64,000 nt of DNA from NCBI GenBank assembly GCA_910587555.1, contig CAJULV010000002.1, positions 1 through 64,000 on the forward strand, given 5' to 3'. The notes under the pieces are model-generated. The model saw only the letters and a program-made list of their open reading frames with translations. It did no database searches and was not told the origin of the DNA. The translations under genes were made by a program, and so were the position numbers. This document shows, in pieces, positions 40,094 to 49,565 of this stretch (its first letter is position 1; each line of letters opens with the position of its first letter). Origin of the DNA: an uncultured Acetatifactor sp. Lineage in GTDB: Bacteria; Bacillota; Clostridia; Lachnospirales; Lachnospiraceae.

Positions 40094-42082
40094 ATGACAA
40101 AGAAACAGAAAAAAGTCTTATATAGAATCATTGCGGCAGCCATTCTGATGCTTGTACTCCCCTTTATACCGGCGGAAGGCTGGCTGAAATTTGCCCTGTA
40201 CCTGGTTCCCTACCTCATTATCGGCCATGACATTCTGCGGAAGGCGGCCCTGGGCATCTTCCACAGGGAGATTTTTGACGAGAATTTCCTGATGGCGGTT
40301 GCCACCGTAGGCGCCATGCTGTTAGGCCTGTACAGTGAGGCAAACGGTATGGAGGGAGAATTTGCCGAGGGTGTGGCGGTTATGCTGTTTTACCAGATCG
40401 GTGAGCTGTTCCAGGCAGTGGCCGTGGGAAAAAGCCGCCGGAACATCAGCGCGCTGATGGATATCCGGCCCGACTATGCCAATATCGAGGATGCAGACGG
40501 CAACCTGGAACAGGTAGATCCGGACGAAGTGGCTGTGGGAAGCATCATCGTAGTGCAGCCCGGGGAAAAGATTCCCATCGACGGCATCGTGACGGAAGGC
40601 AGTTCCACCCTGAACACCAGTGCGCTCACCGGGGAAAGCCTGCCCAGGGAAGTCGGCACCGGCGGGGAGGTCATCAGCGGCTGTGTGAATCTGTCCGGGC
40701 TTCTGCGGATTCGCACTACCAGGGAATTCGGTGAATCCACCGTGTCGAAAATCCTGGACCTTGTGGAAAATTCCAGTATGAAAAAGGCCCGCACGGAGAA
40801 TTTTATCACGAAATTTGCCAGATACTACACCCCCGCGGTGTGTTGCAGCGCCCTGGCACTGGCAATTATCCCTTCTGCGGTAAACCTGATAGCGGGCAAT
40901 CCGGCAGGATGGAGTACCTGGATTATCAGGGCATTGACCTTCCTGGTCATCAGTTGTCCCTGCGCGCTGGTAATCTCCATTCCCCTGAGTTTCTTCGGCG
41001 GCATCGGCGGGGCATCCTCCTGCGGCATCCTTGTGAAGGGTTCGAATTACCTGGAAGCTCTGGCACGGACAAAATATGTCGTATTTGACAAAACGGGCAC
41101 ACTGACCAAAGGTGTCTTTGAGGTAACGGAGGTTCATGCCGCTCCTGAATTTGAGAAAATAGCTCATGGCGGCCTGTTGGAACTCCCGAAACCGGAAAAA
41201 GCAGGCACGGAAGAGACTGCCGACGTTAAAGGTGCCCTGCTTGGGCTTGCTGCCTGCGCGGAGAGTTATTCCAACCATCCCATCAGCAAAAGCCTGAAGG
41301 AGGCATACGGGCAGGAAATTGACAAAGCGAAAGTCAGCGACATAGAGGAAATCGGCGGTCAGGGAGTGACTGCGCTGGTCAACGGCCATACCGTTGCGGC
41401 CGGAAACTTCAGGCTGATGAACAGGCTGGGCATTACCCCCGAGAAAGATACCGGCGTGGGAACGGTTATCCACATTGCCGTAGACGGTATATACGCCGGA
41501 TATATCCTGATTTCCGATGTGGTGAAGGAGCAGTCCGCCGAAGCGATTGCGGCCTTGAAGGCGGCGGGCATCAAAAAGACGGTCATGCTGACGGGAGACA
41601 ACCGGAAAACCGCGGCGCATGCTGCCGCACTGCTGGGAGTTGACGAATACAAAAGCGAGCTGCTTCCCGCGGACAAGGTGGATGCGGTAGAAGCACTGTT
41701 GGCACAGAAAGGGAAAAAAGAAAACCTGGCCTTTGTGGGCGACGGCATCAATGACGCGCCCGTGCTTTCCCGGGCGGATATCGGCGTGGCAATGGGCGCC
41801 CTTGGGTCGGACGCAGCCATCGAAGCGGCAGACATCGTACTCATGGACGACAATCCCATGAAGCTGGCGCTGGCCATGCGGATTTCAAGGAAGTGTCTGC
41901 GCATCGTCTATGAAAACATCGTATTTGCCCTGGCAGTCAAGGCAATCTGCCTGGTACTGGGCGCCTTTGGCATTGCAAACATGTGGATTGCCATATTCGC
42001 AGACGTGGGCGTCATGGTGCTGGCCGTGCTGAATGCCATACGCTGCCTGCGTGTAAGTGACGAAACAGGCCGGCGCGTTTAA
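40094..42082 (+). CDS. P1B-type heavy-metal-transporting ATPase (Zn/Cd type)
   Basis: A 662-residue protein from ATG 40094 (AAGGTG six bases upstream; GTG 40085 is an alternative). It lacks an N-terminal HMA domain. Visible motifs are TGES (actuator), SCPCALVISIP (CPC ion site in membrane helix 6), DKTGTLTKG with phosphorylated Asp332, SNHPISKS (HP motif), MLTGDNRKTA and GDGINDAPVLSRADIGVAMG. Eight membrane segments are expected. CPC together with the downstream ZIP and a SmtB-type operator fits a ZntA/CadA exporter for Zn2+, Cd2+ or Pb2+. Confidence 0.88.
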   Translation: MTKKQKKVLYRIIAAAILMLVLPFIPAEGWLKFALYLVPYLIIGHDILRKAALGIFHREIFDENFLMAVATVGAMLLGLYSEANGMEGEFAEGVAVMLFYQIGELFQAVAVGKSRRNISALMDIRPDYANIEDADGNLEQVDPDEVAVGSIIVVQPGEKIPIDGIVTEGSSTLNTSALTGESLPREVGTGGEVISGCVNLSGLLRIRTTREFGESTVSKILDLVENSSMKKARTENFITKFARYYTPAVCCSALALAIIPSAVNLIAGNPAGWSTWIIRALTFLVISCPCALVISIPLSFFGGIGGASSCGILVKGSNYLEALARTKYVVFDKTGTLTKGVFEVTEVHAAPEFEKIAHGGLLELPKPEKAGTEETADVKGALLGLAACAESYSNHPISKSLKEAYGQEIDKAKVSDIEEIGGQGVTALVNGHTVAAGNFRLMNRLGITPEKDTGVGTVIHIAVDGIYAGYILISDVVKEQSAEAIAALKAAGIKKTVMLTGDNRKTAAHAAALLGVDEYKSELLPADKVDAVEALLAQKGKKENLAFVGDGINDAPVLSRADIGVAMGALGSDAAIEAADIVLMDDNPMKLALAMRISRKCLRIVYENIVFALAVKAICLVLGAFGIANMWIAIFADVGVMVLAVLNAIRCLRVSDETGRRV

Positions 42083-42209
42083 CGGCCAAATCGCCGGGCA
42101 TAGGGAACTATATCCGCCCCTGCATTTTATACATGCATAGCCACATACTATGGTGTTAAGGGCAAAGGCTGCTTTTGCCAAAATGGATGCAGAGGAACAT
42201 AAAACGGAT

Positions 42210-43019
42210 ATGGAAGAATTCGTAATTGTAATAATCCCCTTTCTGGGAACCGCTGTGGGCGCAGCCATGGTGTTCTTCCTGAAGGCCAAAATGAACACGC
42301 GGCTGGAACATGTGATGCTGGGCTTTGCCGCCGGCGTTATGATCGCGGCATCTGTATGGTCCCTCCTAATTCCGGCCATAGAGATGGCGGAAGCACAGGG
42401 ACGGATTGCCTGGCTGCCCGCCGCGTCCGGCTTTCTGGCGGGAGTGGGCTTTCTGCTGTTGTCGGGCAGGCTGATTCCGTCGGCGCGGAGGGAACGGAAA
42501 AGCCGGGAAGGCATGGTATCCCCGGTCAAGGACGCTCCCCAGGAGGAACAGGCTGGCAAAAACCGCAGACCGGCCATGCTGGTACTGGCAGTAACGCTCC
42601 ACAACCTGCCGGAAGGCATGGCTGTGGGCGTGGCACTGGCCGGCGCCATGACGGAAAATACGGGCATTACCATGGCCGCCGCCATGATGCTCTCCATGGG
42701 CATTGCAATCCAGAACCTGCCGGAGGGCGCAATCATTTCCATGCCGCTTAGAAACGCCGGGGATTCCCGGCTGAAAGCATTTCGGAACGGCGTCCTGTCC
42801 GGTGCGGTGGAGCCTGCAGGCGCCTTTATCACCGTTCTGCTGGCGGAACAGGTTGTCCCGGTCCTGCCCTATCTCCTGGCCTTTGCGGCAGGGGCGATGC
42901 TGTATGTAGCGGCGGACGAACTGATTCCCGAAGCCGGAGGGGAAGGAAACGGGAAAATCGGTACCATGGGGATGGCCGTGGGGTTTGTGTTGATGATGGT
43001 CCTGGATGTAGCAATGTAA
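42210..43019 (+). CDS. ZIP family divalent metal transporter
   Basis: A 269-residue protein if started at ATG 42210; 42183 and 42150 are in-frame alternatives with weaker context. Seven to eight membrane segments are visible. The two metal-binding helices carry LHNLPEGMAVGVAL and AIQNLPEGAIISMP, the ZIP signature (ZupT/GufA subfamily), separated from the first helices by a charged cytoplasmic loop (residues ~100-125). It follows the P1B ATPase on the same strand. ZIP proteins usually import zinc or other divalent metals, so the pairing with an exporter suggests homeostasis of one metal. Confidence 0.85.
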   Translation: MEEFVIVIIPFLGTAVGAAMVFFLKAKMNTRLEHVMLGFAAGVMIAASVWSLLIPAIEMAEAQGRIAWLPAASGFLAGVGFLLLSGRLIPSARRERKSREGMVSPVKDAPQEEQAGKNRRPAMLVLAVTLHNLPEGMAVGVALAGAMTENTGITMAAAMMLSMGIAIQNLPEGAIISMPLRNAGDSRLKAFRNGVLSGAVEPAGAFITVLLAEQVVPVLPYLLAFAAGAMLYVAADELIPEAGGEGNGKIGTMGMAVGFVLMMVLDVAM

Positions 43020-43058
43020 CAACTCATACTAAAAAAGATAACATACGGAGGAAAAAAG

Positions 43059-43793
43059 ATGCGTCTGTTAATTATACGGCATGGTGACCCTGACTACAAA
43101 AAAGATTCCCTCACAGAGAAGGGCTGGCGGGAAGCCGCGCTGCTGGCCGACAGAATTTCCGAACTGGACGTTGCGGCATTTTACGTCTCCCCCTTAGGGC
43201 GGGCAAAAGATACGGCATCTCTCACTTTACGGAAAATGAACAGGGAAGCTGTAGAATGTGACTGGCTGCGGGAATTCTGGCCGCAAATCAACCGCCCCGA
43301 TGTCCTTGGAGTGCGGAAGACGCTGACCTGGGACTGGCTGCCTGAGGACTGGACAAAAGAAGAAGCCTACTTCCGGCACGACGAATGGCGCGAGACAGAG
43401 ACCATGCGGGAAGGCGGCGTAGGGGATGCCTATGAAACGGTTATACGGAATTTCGATGAGCTGCTGGCAAAGCACGGATATGTCAGGGACGGCAAATACT
43501 ACAGGGCAGAACGGTCCAACAGGGACACAATCGTATTTTTCTGCCACTTCGGGCTGGAATGCGTACTGCTGAGCCGACTGATGAATGCGTCCCCCATGGT
43601 ACTGTGGCATCACACCTGCGCGGCGCCTTCTTCCGTGACCACACTTGTCACGGAAGAACGCAGAACCGGGAAGGCTTCTTTCCGCATGGGCGCTTTCGGT
43701 GACACTTCCCATTTATACATTGCGGGAGAGGAACCTTCCTTTTCGGCCAGGTTCTGCGAGACATACGACAACGCCGATGAGCGGCATGATTAA
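43059..43793 (+). CDS. Histidine phosphatase (phosphoglycerate mutase-like) superfamily protein
   Basis: A 244-residue protein; the ATG follows GGAGGAAA. The phosphohistidine motif is RLLIIRHGDPDY at residues 2-13, the second arginine lies in VSPLGRAKDTA, and the second histidine is in FFCHFGLE. The central insertion (residues ~70-130) is longer than in simple phosphoglycerate mutases. It probably dephosphorylates a small metabolite; no substrate can be named. It lies 39 bases after the ZIP gene. Confidence 0.8.
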   Translation: MRLLIIRHGDPDYKKDSLTEKGWREAALLADRISELDVAAFYVSPLGRAKDTASLTLRKMNREAVECDWLREFWPQINRPDVLGVRKTLTWDWLPEDWTKEEAYFRHDEWRETETMREGGVGDAYETVIRNFDELLAKHGYVRDGKYYRAERSNRDTIVFFCHFGLECVLLSRLMNASPMVLWHHTCAAPSSVTTLVTEERRTGKASFRMGAFGDTSHLYIAGEEPSFSARFCETYDNADERHD

Positions 43794-43853
43794 TACATCG
43801 GTGCGGTCATCAGGCAATGATTACCCGGGAACGAATGCAGCGATGTACTCATA

Positions 43854-45401
43854 CTAATCCCCTTTAATCTGCTTCAGATGGTCCGGATTCTCCACGATCA
43901 GGTTGCTGCGGATATCGATAACAGGCCCGCCCGTCCCCTCAATGTATTCCCTGGTGATGGTTACCCTGCCGATATTGTCATCCTTTGGAATCTCATACAT
44001 GATATCCAGCATAAATTCCTCAATGATGGAACGCAGCGCCCTGGCGCCCGTATCCCGCTCCAGGGCCTTGTCCGCGATAGCCTCCAGAGCATCCTCCGTG
44101 AACTCCAGCTTCACCTCATCCAGCTCCAACAGCTTCTGATACTGCTTCAGAATGGCATTCTTAGGCTCCTTCAGCACCTTCACCATCATATCCCTGGTGA
44201 GTCCCTGCAGCGTAAATACAACCGGCAGACGGCCGATAAACTCCGGTATCATACCAAATTTCCGGATATCCTCCACGGTTACCCTGGACAGGATATTCTT
44301 CTCCTTGTCATACTTGTCCCGCAGTTCCGAATTAAAACCAATAGACGCGCTCTTCCGCAGGCGCTCCTTGATGACCTCTTCCAGATCCGGAAAGGCGCCG
44401 CCGCAGATAAACAGAATATTCCGGGTATTCACCGTGGCAAGGGGTACCATGGCATTTTTACTGTTTGCCCCTACGGGTACTTCAATCTCTGCACCCTCCA
44501 GAAGCTTCAGCATACCTTGCTGCACGCTCTCGCCGCTGACATCCCGCGTATTTGTGTTCTTCTTCTTGGCAATTTTATCAATCTCGTCGATAAAGATAAT
44601 ACCCCGTTCCGCTTTTTCCACATCATTGTCGGCAGCCGCAAGCAGTTTGGTGACCACAGACTCAATATCGTCCCCGATATAACCCGCCTCCGTCAGGGAG
44701 GTTGCGTCGGCAATGGCAAGCGGCACATCCAGCAGCCTGGCCAGCGTCTTCACCAGATAGGTCTTCCCGCAGCCGGTGGGTCCTATCATCAGCATGTTGG
44801 ATTTCTCGATCTCTATGTTGTCCATGGTGTTTGTTGCCACCCGCTTATAGTGATTATAGACCGCCACGGAAATCACCTTCTTCGCGTGCTCCTGGCCTAC
44901 CACATACTCGTCCAGGCTGGCTTTGATCTTATGAGGCGCGGGAATATCCCGTATATTCAGAACAGGCGCCTGCTCCCCTTCCTTTTTCTTCTTCTTTTTC
45001 AGCTTCTGCTTGTTGGGGATACCGCCGTCGCCCCGCAGGTCCGCCAGATTCACAAAGCTGATATTGGGAAATCCGCCCTGCTTTGTCAGCTGATCCAGGT
45101 CATTCTGCAGCTGGGGATTACTCAGCATCCCCTGGTAGTCAAACTGGCTGACCGTCTCCATGGTTTTGTGCATGCAGTCACTGCAGACACAGATATTGTT
45201 TGGCAGCTTGAACATCCTGCCCGCCTTGCTCTCCGGGCGACGGCAGACAAAGCATACATCCTCATAATCGCTGTTATCGCTTTTCCCTGCATTCTTAGTC
45301 GCAGAAGCGTCTTTACCCGTCAAAGTATCCTTGTCTGCCCCGTCCTTGTTCTCCTCCACCTTGCCTTCGGTGTCCTCATTTTCCTTATACATATCCGACA
45401 T
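43854..45401 (-). CDS. clpX: ClpX-type AAA+ unfoldase with extended N-terminus
   Basis: A 515-residue protein, about 90 residues longer than usual ClpX. An acidic, disordered N-terminus (~45 residues) precedes the zinc-binding domain (CFVC...CSDC). A lysine-rich linker (KQKLKKKKKKEG) leads to the AAA+ core: Walker A GPTGCGKT, Walker B IIFIDEIDKI, sensor and EFIGRLPVVF, and the C-terminal RDTGARALRSIIEEFMLDIMYEIP. The pore loop region is ATSLTEAGYIGDD. The IGF loop that docks ClpP would be SASIGFNSELR, and it is present. No clpP adjoins it; it may be a second ClpX paralogue. Confidence 0.85.
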   Translation of the reverse strand: MSDMYKENEDTEGKVEENKDGADKDTLTGKDASATKNAGKSDNSDYEDVCFVCRRPESKAGRMFKLPNNICVCSDCMHKTMETVSQFDYQGMLSNPQLQNDLDQLTKQGGFPNISFVNLADLRGDGGIPNKQKLKKKKKKEGEQAPVLNIRDIPAPHKIKASLDEYVVGQEHAKKVISVAVYNHYKRVATNTMDNIEIEKSNMLMIGPTGCGKTYLVKTLARLLDVPLAIADATSLTEAGYIGDDIESVVTKLLAAADNDVEKAERGIIFIDEIDKIAKKKNTNTRDVSGESVQQGMLKLLEGAEIEVPVGANSKNAMVPLATVNTRNILFICGGAFPDLEEVIKERLRKSASIGFNSELRDKYDKEKNILSRVTVEDIRKFGMIPEFIGRLPVVFTLQGLTRDMMVKVLKEPKNAILKQYQKLLELDEVKLEFTEDALEAIADKALERDTGARALRSIIEEFMLDIMYEIPKDDNIGRVTITREYIEGTGGPVIDIRSNLIVENPDHLKQIKGD

Positions 45402-45548
45402 TTTATTTACCCGTCTCCATTCTCCAAATCACGCCTGTCCGGCCATGCTTTGGGCTGCACCGTCTGTTGCATACTCTCGTTTTAGTATACTTGAAAACAG
45501 CCCTCTATTCAAGTGAACTTTTTCTAAAGAACCTTTCCATGCAAAATA

Positions 45549-45576
45549 CCGCACCCGGCATTCAGCCATAGTGCGG
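45549..45576 (-). terminator. Intrinsic terminator after the HtrA-like gene
   Basis: CCGCAC/GTGCGG arms (45576-45571, 45554-45549) with a 16-base loop, followed on the minus strand by TATTTTGC. It lies about 50 bases after the stop at 45626. Confidence 0.6.
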
Positions 45577-45625
45577 CAATTCTGCTGTTAAGAGCCTTCA
45601 CCGGACAGTTGTCTCGGTTTCGGAC

Positions 45626-46960
45626 TTATCCCTCTTCCGGCCTGGCGCCGAGGGTGATCTCAATGTCATATGACTCGTACCCGCCGTTTTCCAGGCGCTT
45701 CACGGTAACCGTCACTGTTTCACCTGCCTTGTAGTACTGCATCGTCTTCTGCAAGTCCTCATTGGAAGATATCTTCTGTCCGTCAAATTTCACGATGACG
45801 TCACCCATCTTGATACCTGCCTGCTCCGCGGCCGTACCCTCGGACACGCTGTATACATAGACGCCCTGGGGCATGCCGTACATCTGTGTCATCTGGGCAG
45901 GAACATCCTTGGGCGCGATACCCATATAACCCTTCTCGCCCTCGTCCACGATGTCAGTCCTGGTCTGACGGTTCATCAGATCCGCAATGATGGGGCTGGC
46001 AGAGCTGATGGGAATTGCGTAGCCCATGCCCTCCACGCCTGTTGCCTTGATCTTTCCGGAATTGATGCCGATAACCTCACCGGTTATGGTCAGAAGGGCA
46101 CCGCCTGAGTTACCGCCGTTGATGGCCGCGTTGGTCTGGATATAGCTGCCGGTGGTGCCGTCTTCGTTGGTCACTTCCCTGTCCAGGGCGCTGATAATGC
46201 CGTTGGTCACGGACTGCCCGTTGCCCAGGGCATTGCCGATGGCAATAACAGGCTCACCCAGCTTCAGCTTGTCGCTGTCTCCCAGGGTAGCGACGGTGAT
46301 AGCCTTCCTGGTTTCCTCGGAAAGGCTGTCCAGCGGTACCGAAATCACCGCCAGGTCCATCTCCGAATCCTGCCCCTTGATATGGGCCGTCGCCGTGGTG
46401 CCGTCGATAAAAGTCACCTCCAGGGTGTCCGAATTTGCTACCACATGATTGTTTGACACAATCAGCAGTTCTCCTTCCCTCTCCTCCACAATGATGCCGG
46501 AACCCGCCGAAGGTACGGACTGCTCATATGTGTATCCAAAAAAGGAAGATGTCATGGTAGCATTGTTGATGATGGATACCATGGCCGGCATCACCTCCTC
46601 CACCACACCGGAAATATCATCGCTGACATAAGTTACCTGGTTGATGTTGGTCATCGGCATGCCGGAGCTTTCGCCTCCCGTCTGAGAAGCTGCCGCCTCC
46701 ACGGATTCCCCGTTCTGCGCCGGAAACAGCCTGTCGGCTCCGTAGCTTACCGCCTGGAACCCTGCCCCCGCGAATACGCCGAAGGTAATCCCCAGCCCCA
46801 TGCTCACCACAAATTTGCGGAAGGTTCCCTTCTTCTTTTTTCCTTCGGTTCCGCTGCTGCCTGCGCCGTAAGTGCTGCCTGTACCGTAAGTGCTGTTGCC
46901 CGTCTGATAAGATGTGTAACCACCATTTTCTGAATTGGAATAAATTTCGTTTTCGTACAT
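45626..46960 (-). CDS. HtrA/DegP-like membrane-anchored serine protease
   Basis: A 444-residue protein. A Gly/Ser/Tyr-rich cytoplasmic head (residues ~1-45) precedes one membrane segment (FVVSMGLGITFGVFAGAGF). The trypsin-like domain carries the triad: His in VSNNHVVANSD, Asp in SEMDLAVISV and Ser in NGGNSGGALL. A single PDZ domain follows (residues ~345-435, GVYVYSVSEGTAAEQAGIKMGD). The topology matches HtrA/YkdA of firmicutes, which degrade misfolded exported proteins. No CssRS-like two-component pair is nearby. Confidence 0.88.
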   Translation of the reverse strand: MYENEIYSNSENGGYTSYQTGNSTYGTGSTYGAGSSGTEGKKKKGTFRKFVVSMGLGITFGVFAGAGFQAVSYGADRLFPAQNGESVEAAASQTGGESSGMPMTNINQVTYVSDDISGVVEEVMPAMVSIINNATMTSSFFGYTYEQSVPSAGSGIIVEEREGELLIVSNNHVVANSDTLEVTFIDGTTATAHIKGQDSEMDLAVISVPLDSLSEETRKAITVATLGDSDKLKLGEPVIAIGNALGNGQSVTNGIISALDREVTNEDGTTGSYIQTNAAINGGNSGGALLTITGEVIGINSGKIKATGVEGMGYAIPISSASPIIADLMNRQTRTDIVDEGEKGYMGIAPKDVPAQMTQMYGMPQGVYVYSVSEGTAAEQAGIKMGDVIVKFDGQKISSNEDLQKTMQYYKAGETVTVTVKRLENGGYESYDIEITLGARPEEG

Positions 46961-47105
46961 AATGACTACCTCTCTTCTTTATAAAATATTGTGTATCGCA
47001 TGTTTCATCTTTATGTACTTTAGTATATCTGCCAATTGTGATGAAATTGTGTTTACAAAATGAAGTGATTGTGAAAATATATAAAATCCTTCTGCCCCGG
47101 AAACT

Positions 47106-48245
47106 TCAAGTTTTATTCCAGTATTCCCTGTTTTCCGTAATCTTCATCACCAAGCCGCGGGGCAGCTTTTTATAGTGCCTGCCCAGCAGATAGCCTGCGT
47201 ACTTAAAAGCGCATTGCACGCAGAAACCCGGAAAACGGTACAGCCGCTTCCGCACCCGAAGATAACGCCATGTAGCCGCCACCAGTTTTTTCCCCTCCGC
47301 CTCTGAGGCCGCCGCCCCAAAGACCTCCGGATGCTGTGCCTGTGAAACCCCAAGGTCAAAATTGCGGCGCAGCTGCCGGATGTTGGTATAATTATGGGCA
47401 TGGACCACCTGCGCCTGCGCCTCGTAGGAAACGGAATAACCTGCCTTTATCACCGCCGCCGCATAGATCATGTCCTCATTAAATATGGTATGCCGGATAA
47501 AACCACCCAGTTTCTCGTAGATATCCCGCCGATAGGCCGCGCACACATTGGAACAGAAAAATGTCTTGATACCCAAAGTATCCAGATCCGCCAGCGACTT
47601 TCGCCGGGAAGCTTCCGGATAGTTGAACGTTCTGGACGCCCTCTCAAATTCCGAAGAATCCTCCCCCGGAAGCTGTCTGGCATAGGCGGCAGCCACATTT
47701 CCCATAAGATTTTCCGTCAGCCGCTCAATCAGCCGCGAATCTGCAGGCATGGCATCCTGCGTCATCATCACAAAAACATCCGCCTCGGAATACTGCACTC
47801 CCTGATGCCTGGTTCCGCCGTGGTCAAATTCATGCTTTGAGATATGATGGACCTCCGCATTGGGATATCTCCTGCAAAAATCAACTCCCCTGGTCACTTC
47901 ATCCCAATCGCTTTTGCCTCCATGGTTTAATTCGTCCCAGTCGCTTTTGCCCCCATGGTTTAATTCGTCCCGACCGCTTTTGCCCCCATGGTTTAATTCG
48001 TCCCTGCCGCTTTTGCCTGCATGGCATTCCGCTCTCCGGATATCCCGTTCCCCGGTTCCTACGCCTTCGAAGCCTTCTCCCGTCCGTGCTGTCCCGTTTT
48101 CCCTGTCTCCGGCCTCCTGTAAGCGGCTCTCCGTGTGCATAAGGATAATCTTCCGAACCGGCACCGTCTGGTTTTCCAGTCTGTCCAGAAGAGAAAAAAG
48201 CTCCGCCCCCGCTTTATAGACAGGAATGATTACATCGATTTTCAA
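47106..48245 (-). CDS. Family 2 glycosyltransferase with internal 11-residue repeats
   Basis: A 379-residue protein starting at TTG 48245, since AGGAGAGG is well placed and no ATG fits. The GT-A entry is DVIIPVYKAGAELFSLLDRL and the acceptor/metal region is HHISKHEFDHGGTRHQG (rhamnosyltransferase-like) with MMTQDAMPAD. Between beta strand 2 and this region lies an ~80-residue insertion with four copies of an 11-residue unit (GKSGRDELNHG). Downstream, TFFCSNVCAAYRRDIYEKLGGF and FNEDMIYAAAV are typical GT2 motifs. Likely a rhamnosyl- or related transferase for surface polysaccharide. Confidence 0.8.
   Translation of the reverse strand: MKIDVIIPVYKAGAELFSLLDRLENQTVPVRKIILMHTESRLQEAGDRENGTARTGEGFEGVGTGERDIRRAECHAGKSGRDELNHGGKSGRDELNHGGKSDWDELNHGGKSDWDEVTRGVDFCRRYPNAEVHHISKHEFDHGGTRHQGVQYSEADVFVMMTQDAMPADSRLIERLTENLMGNVAAAYARQLPGEDSSEFERASRTFNYPEASRRKSLADLDTLGIKTFFCSNVCAAYRRDIYEKLGGFIRHTIFNEDMIYAAAVIKAGYSVSYEAQAQVVHAHNYTNIRQLRRNFDLGVSQAQHPEVFGAAASEAEGKKLVAATWRYLRVRKRLYRFPGFCVQCAFKYAGYLLGRHYKKLPRGLVMKITENREYWNKT
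47901..48026. repeat. In-frame 33-bp minisatellite in a glycosyltransferase gene
   Basis: Units start at 47909, 47942, 47975 and 48008 with an exact 33-bp period and at most a few differences per unit. Each encodes 11 residues of the GKSxxDELNHG type. The two middle copies are nearly identical at DNA level, which suggests recent expansion. Confidence 0.9.
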
Positions 48246-48348
48246 ATTGCCCTCTCCTCTCCCGAATACTGTACACCCATACTATAGCACCGCTTTCCCG
48301 GTACCGCAAGTATGTGTTTTCGACTTCCGCTGCACGGGCCTGCGCAGT

Positions 48349-48378
48349 AAAAAAGCTGCCGCCAAAAACAGCGACAGC
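48349..48378 (-). terminator. Intrinsic terminator after the LCP gene
   Basis: GCTGTCGC (48378-48371) pairs with GCGGCAGC (48362-48355) with one G-U pair, followed by TTTTTT on the minus strand (48354-48349). It lies about 35 bases after the stop at 48412 and separates this gene from the next glycosyltransferase gene. Confidence 0.8.
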
Positions 48379-48411
48379 CCCCTACAATGCGCTTCTTCCT
48401 CTTACTTCCGC

Positions 48412-49509
48412 TTATTTTTTCAGATACTGGCCCGTCTCGGACTTAATGACGGCATCGTATTCCCTTACGCTCTCTGTCACCTCATAATCATCATCATCAA
48501 ACAGGAACTGATGCAGCCATATTACATTGGATTCCAGATCCTGCGGGATAACACAGCTTCCCTTGGCGCCTATATTACCTGTGGTGCGCAGCTCCTCGGT
48601 GGGGAATCCCGCCTCATCCGCAATCCGGTAATTCGCAATATTCCCCAGCAGCGTCATGATATCCTTGGAATCAATGCTGGTATAAATATCACCGATACAG
48701 TCGTTAAACACCTTCGTCAATGTAGCCAGATCCGCCTTCTTCGCCTGCTCCTCAATGGCCTTCAGCACAGTCCTCTGACGGGCGGTACGCTTAAAGTCAT
48801 CGCCGGCAGTGGCACGGATACGGCAGTACGCGGTAGCCTGTGTTCCGTTCAGCAGCTGATAGCCTGCCTCCTTAACGGGTGTATAATCACATTTTAAGAC
48901 AGACGACACACCGATCTGATAATTGTTCAGATGAGACACTTCCTCCTGGCTCACATCCACATAGACGCCGCCCAAACCGTCAATCACGCTGCTTAAACCC
49001 TTGTACCCCACCGCCACAAAATCGGTGATGTCCATATCCAGGTTCGTATTCAGCATCCTGACTGCCTGCTCCGCCCCGCCGGCCGCATAGGCAGTATTAC
49101 ACTTCCAATAGTACTCCGCCTTATCCCTGTAGGGTCCTATATTTAAGTAGGAATCGCGGTACACACTGACCAGCTTGATGTCGCCCGTATCCAGGTTGAT
49201 GCTGGCGATCATGATACTGTCGCTTCGGCTGCCCTTATAAAGCTGGCTCTCCGTCTCCGCATCCAGCCCGAACAGCGCTATATTCATGTAGCCATGCATG
49301 GTGCCGCCCTCTTCCGTCTTCTCTATAACCTCGGTAGGAATCGCCAGATTCTTCGGATCCAGGGTTACCATCTTGGGTCCCTCGCTGGTCTTGTTCATCA
49401 CCAGATAGAGAACCACCACCATGACCAGAATAATGATGATCTCAAAGGCAAAGAGAATCATTTTTCTCTTCTGTCTCGCCGCACGTTTTGATGTCCTTCC
49501 AGTTGCCAT
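48412..49509 (-). CDS. LytR-CpsA-Psr (LCP) family cell-wall polymer ligase
   Basis: A 365-residue protein: a short basic cytoplasmic head (SKRAARQKRK), one membrane segment (residues ~17-38) and an extracytoplasmic LCP domain. Family residues are visible: GSRSDSIMIASINLDTG, SVYRDSYLNIG (R and D of the pyrophosphate site), AVRMLNTNLDMDITDFVAVGYKGL and AYCRIRATAGDDFKRTARQR. LCP enzymes transfer glycopolymers from undecaprenyl diphosphate to peptidoglycan. Its place after the sugar transferase agrees with attachment of the polymer made by this cluster. Confidence 0.88.
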   Translation of the reverse strand: MATGRTSKRAARQKRKMILFAFEIIIILVMVVVLYLVMNKTSEGPKMVTLDPKNLAIPTEVIEKTEEGGTMHGYMNIALFGLDAETESQLYKGSRSDSIMIASINLDTGDIKLVSVYRDSYLNIGPYRDKAEYYWKCNTAYAAGGAEQAVRMLNTNLDMDITDFVAVGYKGLSSVIDGLGGVYVDVSQEEVSHLNNYQIGVSSVLKCDYTPVKEAGYQLLNGTQATAYCRIRATAGDDFKRTARQRTVLKAIEEQAKKADLATLTKVFNDCIGDIYTSIDSKDIMTLLGNIANYRIADEAGFPTEELRTTGNIGAKGSCVIPQDLESNVIWLHQFLFDDDDYEVTESVREYDAVIKSETGQYLKK

Positions 49510-49565
49510 AATACCTTCTCCTCTTCCCTTTCGTTCCGCAGCTTCTAAGCGGAATTTCGTATTCG

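Noticed and set aside
43878..45485. 535-codon open frame opposite clpX
   Set aside because: Antisense shadow of a clear ClpX gene; composition is that of complement translation.
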